Shown: piece by piece, positions 63,676-64,000 of the stretch
How positions within the stretch are numbered: position 1 is the stretch's first letter
How the letters are laid out: each line of letters starts with the position of its first letter
Assembly: GCF_910592395.1 (NCBI RefSeq)
Contig: NC_088320.1
Coordinates: 14,010,501 to 14,074,500, forward strand
DNA from: Lineus longissimus
Lineage: Eukaryota; Nemertea; Pilidiophora; Heteronemertea; Lineidae
DNA: 64,000 nt
Reading direction: 5' to 3'
The notes under the pieces: generated by a model
Database searches by the model: none
Told to the model about the DNA's origin: nothing
What the model saw: only the letters and a program-made list of their open reading frames with translations
Made by a program: the position numbers and the translations under genes

Positions 63676-64000
63676 GCGATTCTGGCCACGCCGAGCTGTT
63701 TTAAGCTGGCTAGGATTATGCCCGGAGCCAATCAAAACGTCTGAACCACATGCGACATCTTGTTCCCGTGACTTCACCAACCAATCAACGTCGTCCACCT
63801 TAGACGGTTGGAAGAGGCCCTTTTTGCGACGGACGCTGTTGCGTCCGTACATGAAATTAATAACATGTGATTAAATTGATATTGCTTATTCAAGAACGTG
63901 ACATTTGGCTAATTGAAAGTTGAGCGACGTCATGGTCAAGCTGTGTCCGAGCAAGTTGAATTTGATTAAATGATTTTGACAATGAGAGTTGATTGCTTCT
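63276..64000. other. Unique sequence at the right edge
   Basis: Apart from the 80-bp repeat and candidate exon, nothing recognisable. It lies outside the large duplication. Confidence 0.5.
63596..63731 (-). CDS. Candidate exon, unrecognised
   Basis: The minus-strand frame from Met at 63,731 (MAPGIILASLKQLGVARIA, then CCGDFIKNVDSFNNTFDILV) is open up to a consensus donor CAG-GTAAGA at 63,595. It could be a first exon of a host gene entering from the right. No domain is recognised. Confidence 0.3.

Noticed and set aside
1-64000. CRISPR arrays, rRNA or tRNA genes, bacterial operons
   Set aside because: No regularly spaced short repeats with unique spacers, no rRNA core sequence and no cloverleaf with A/B boxes were noticed; a tRNA scan was not possible by eye.

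Overview
The window is eukaryotic and almost entirely made of mobile DNA. There are no operons. The clear genes have GT-AG introns, and the repeat classes are those of metazoans: BEL/Pao LTR retrotransposons, CR1/jockey-like LINEs, Polinton/Maverick-type virus-like elements, a Kolobok DNA transposon and several TIR/MITE elements. The mix and the frequent short AGGCCTA-type words suggest a marine invertebrate (lancelet, echinoderm, hemichordate or cnidarian). The species cannot be fixed from this sequence alone.

Layout. A block of about 20 kb occurs twice in the same orientation, at about 1-20,080 and 42,920-63,170. Each copy holds, left to right: a minus-strand LINE (LINE-A), the gag-protease-RT part of a BEL/Pao element (BEL-B), the right half of a decayed Polinton-like element, about 1.8 kb of non-coding DNA with a 60-bp minisatellite, and two unrecognised plus-strand ORFs (about 140 and 311 aa). 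The copies differ by clean insertions. Copy 1 alone has an intact 3.6-kb LINE-B inside LINE-A ORF1, a 1.8-kb TIR element with TATA target duplications, and a small hairpin insertion. Copy 2 alone has a 6,033-bp Kolobok element flanked by TTAA, with the empty site visible in copy 1. The repeat could be a true segmental duplication or two haplotypes assembled in tandem.

Between the copies lie: a TIR element built of ~140-bp tandem repeats (20.6-21.4 kb); a decayed BEL/Pao gag-protease relic (BEL-C) split by a 904-bp MITE; a structurally complete BEL/Pao element (BEL-A, 26,140-32,955) with LTRs, PBS-like and PPT sequences and 5-bp target duplications; and then the left half of the Polinton-like element (integrase fragment, packaging ATPase, two small membrane proteins, penton-like protein). 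BEL-B is inserted in a 31-bp repeat between the Polinton small-membrane-protein gene and its capsid gene, and LINE-A is inserted in the BEL-B pol region. The locus is therefore nested: Polinton > BEL-B > LINE-A > (copy 1 only) LINE-B.

The most interesting content is (i) the Kolobok element, which has a THAP-domain transposase on one strand and, convergent to it, a three-exon gene for a homologue of the P2X7-receptor C-terminal 'ballast' domain, and (ii) the Polinton-like element, whose ATPase, penton-like, membrane, coiled-coil, integrase and putative capsid genes can all still be traced although each is broken.
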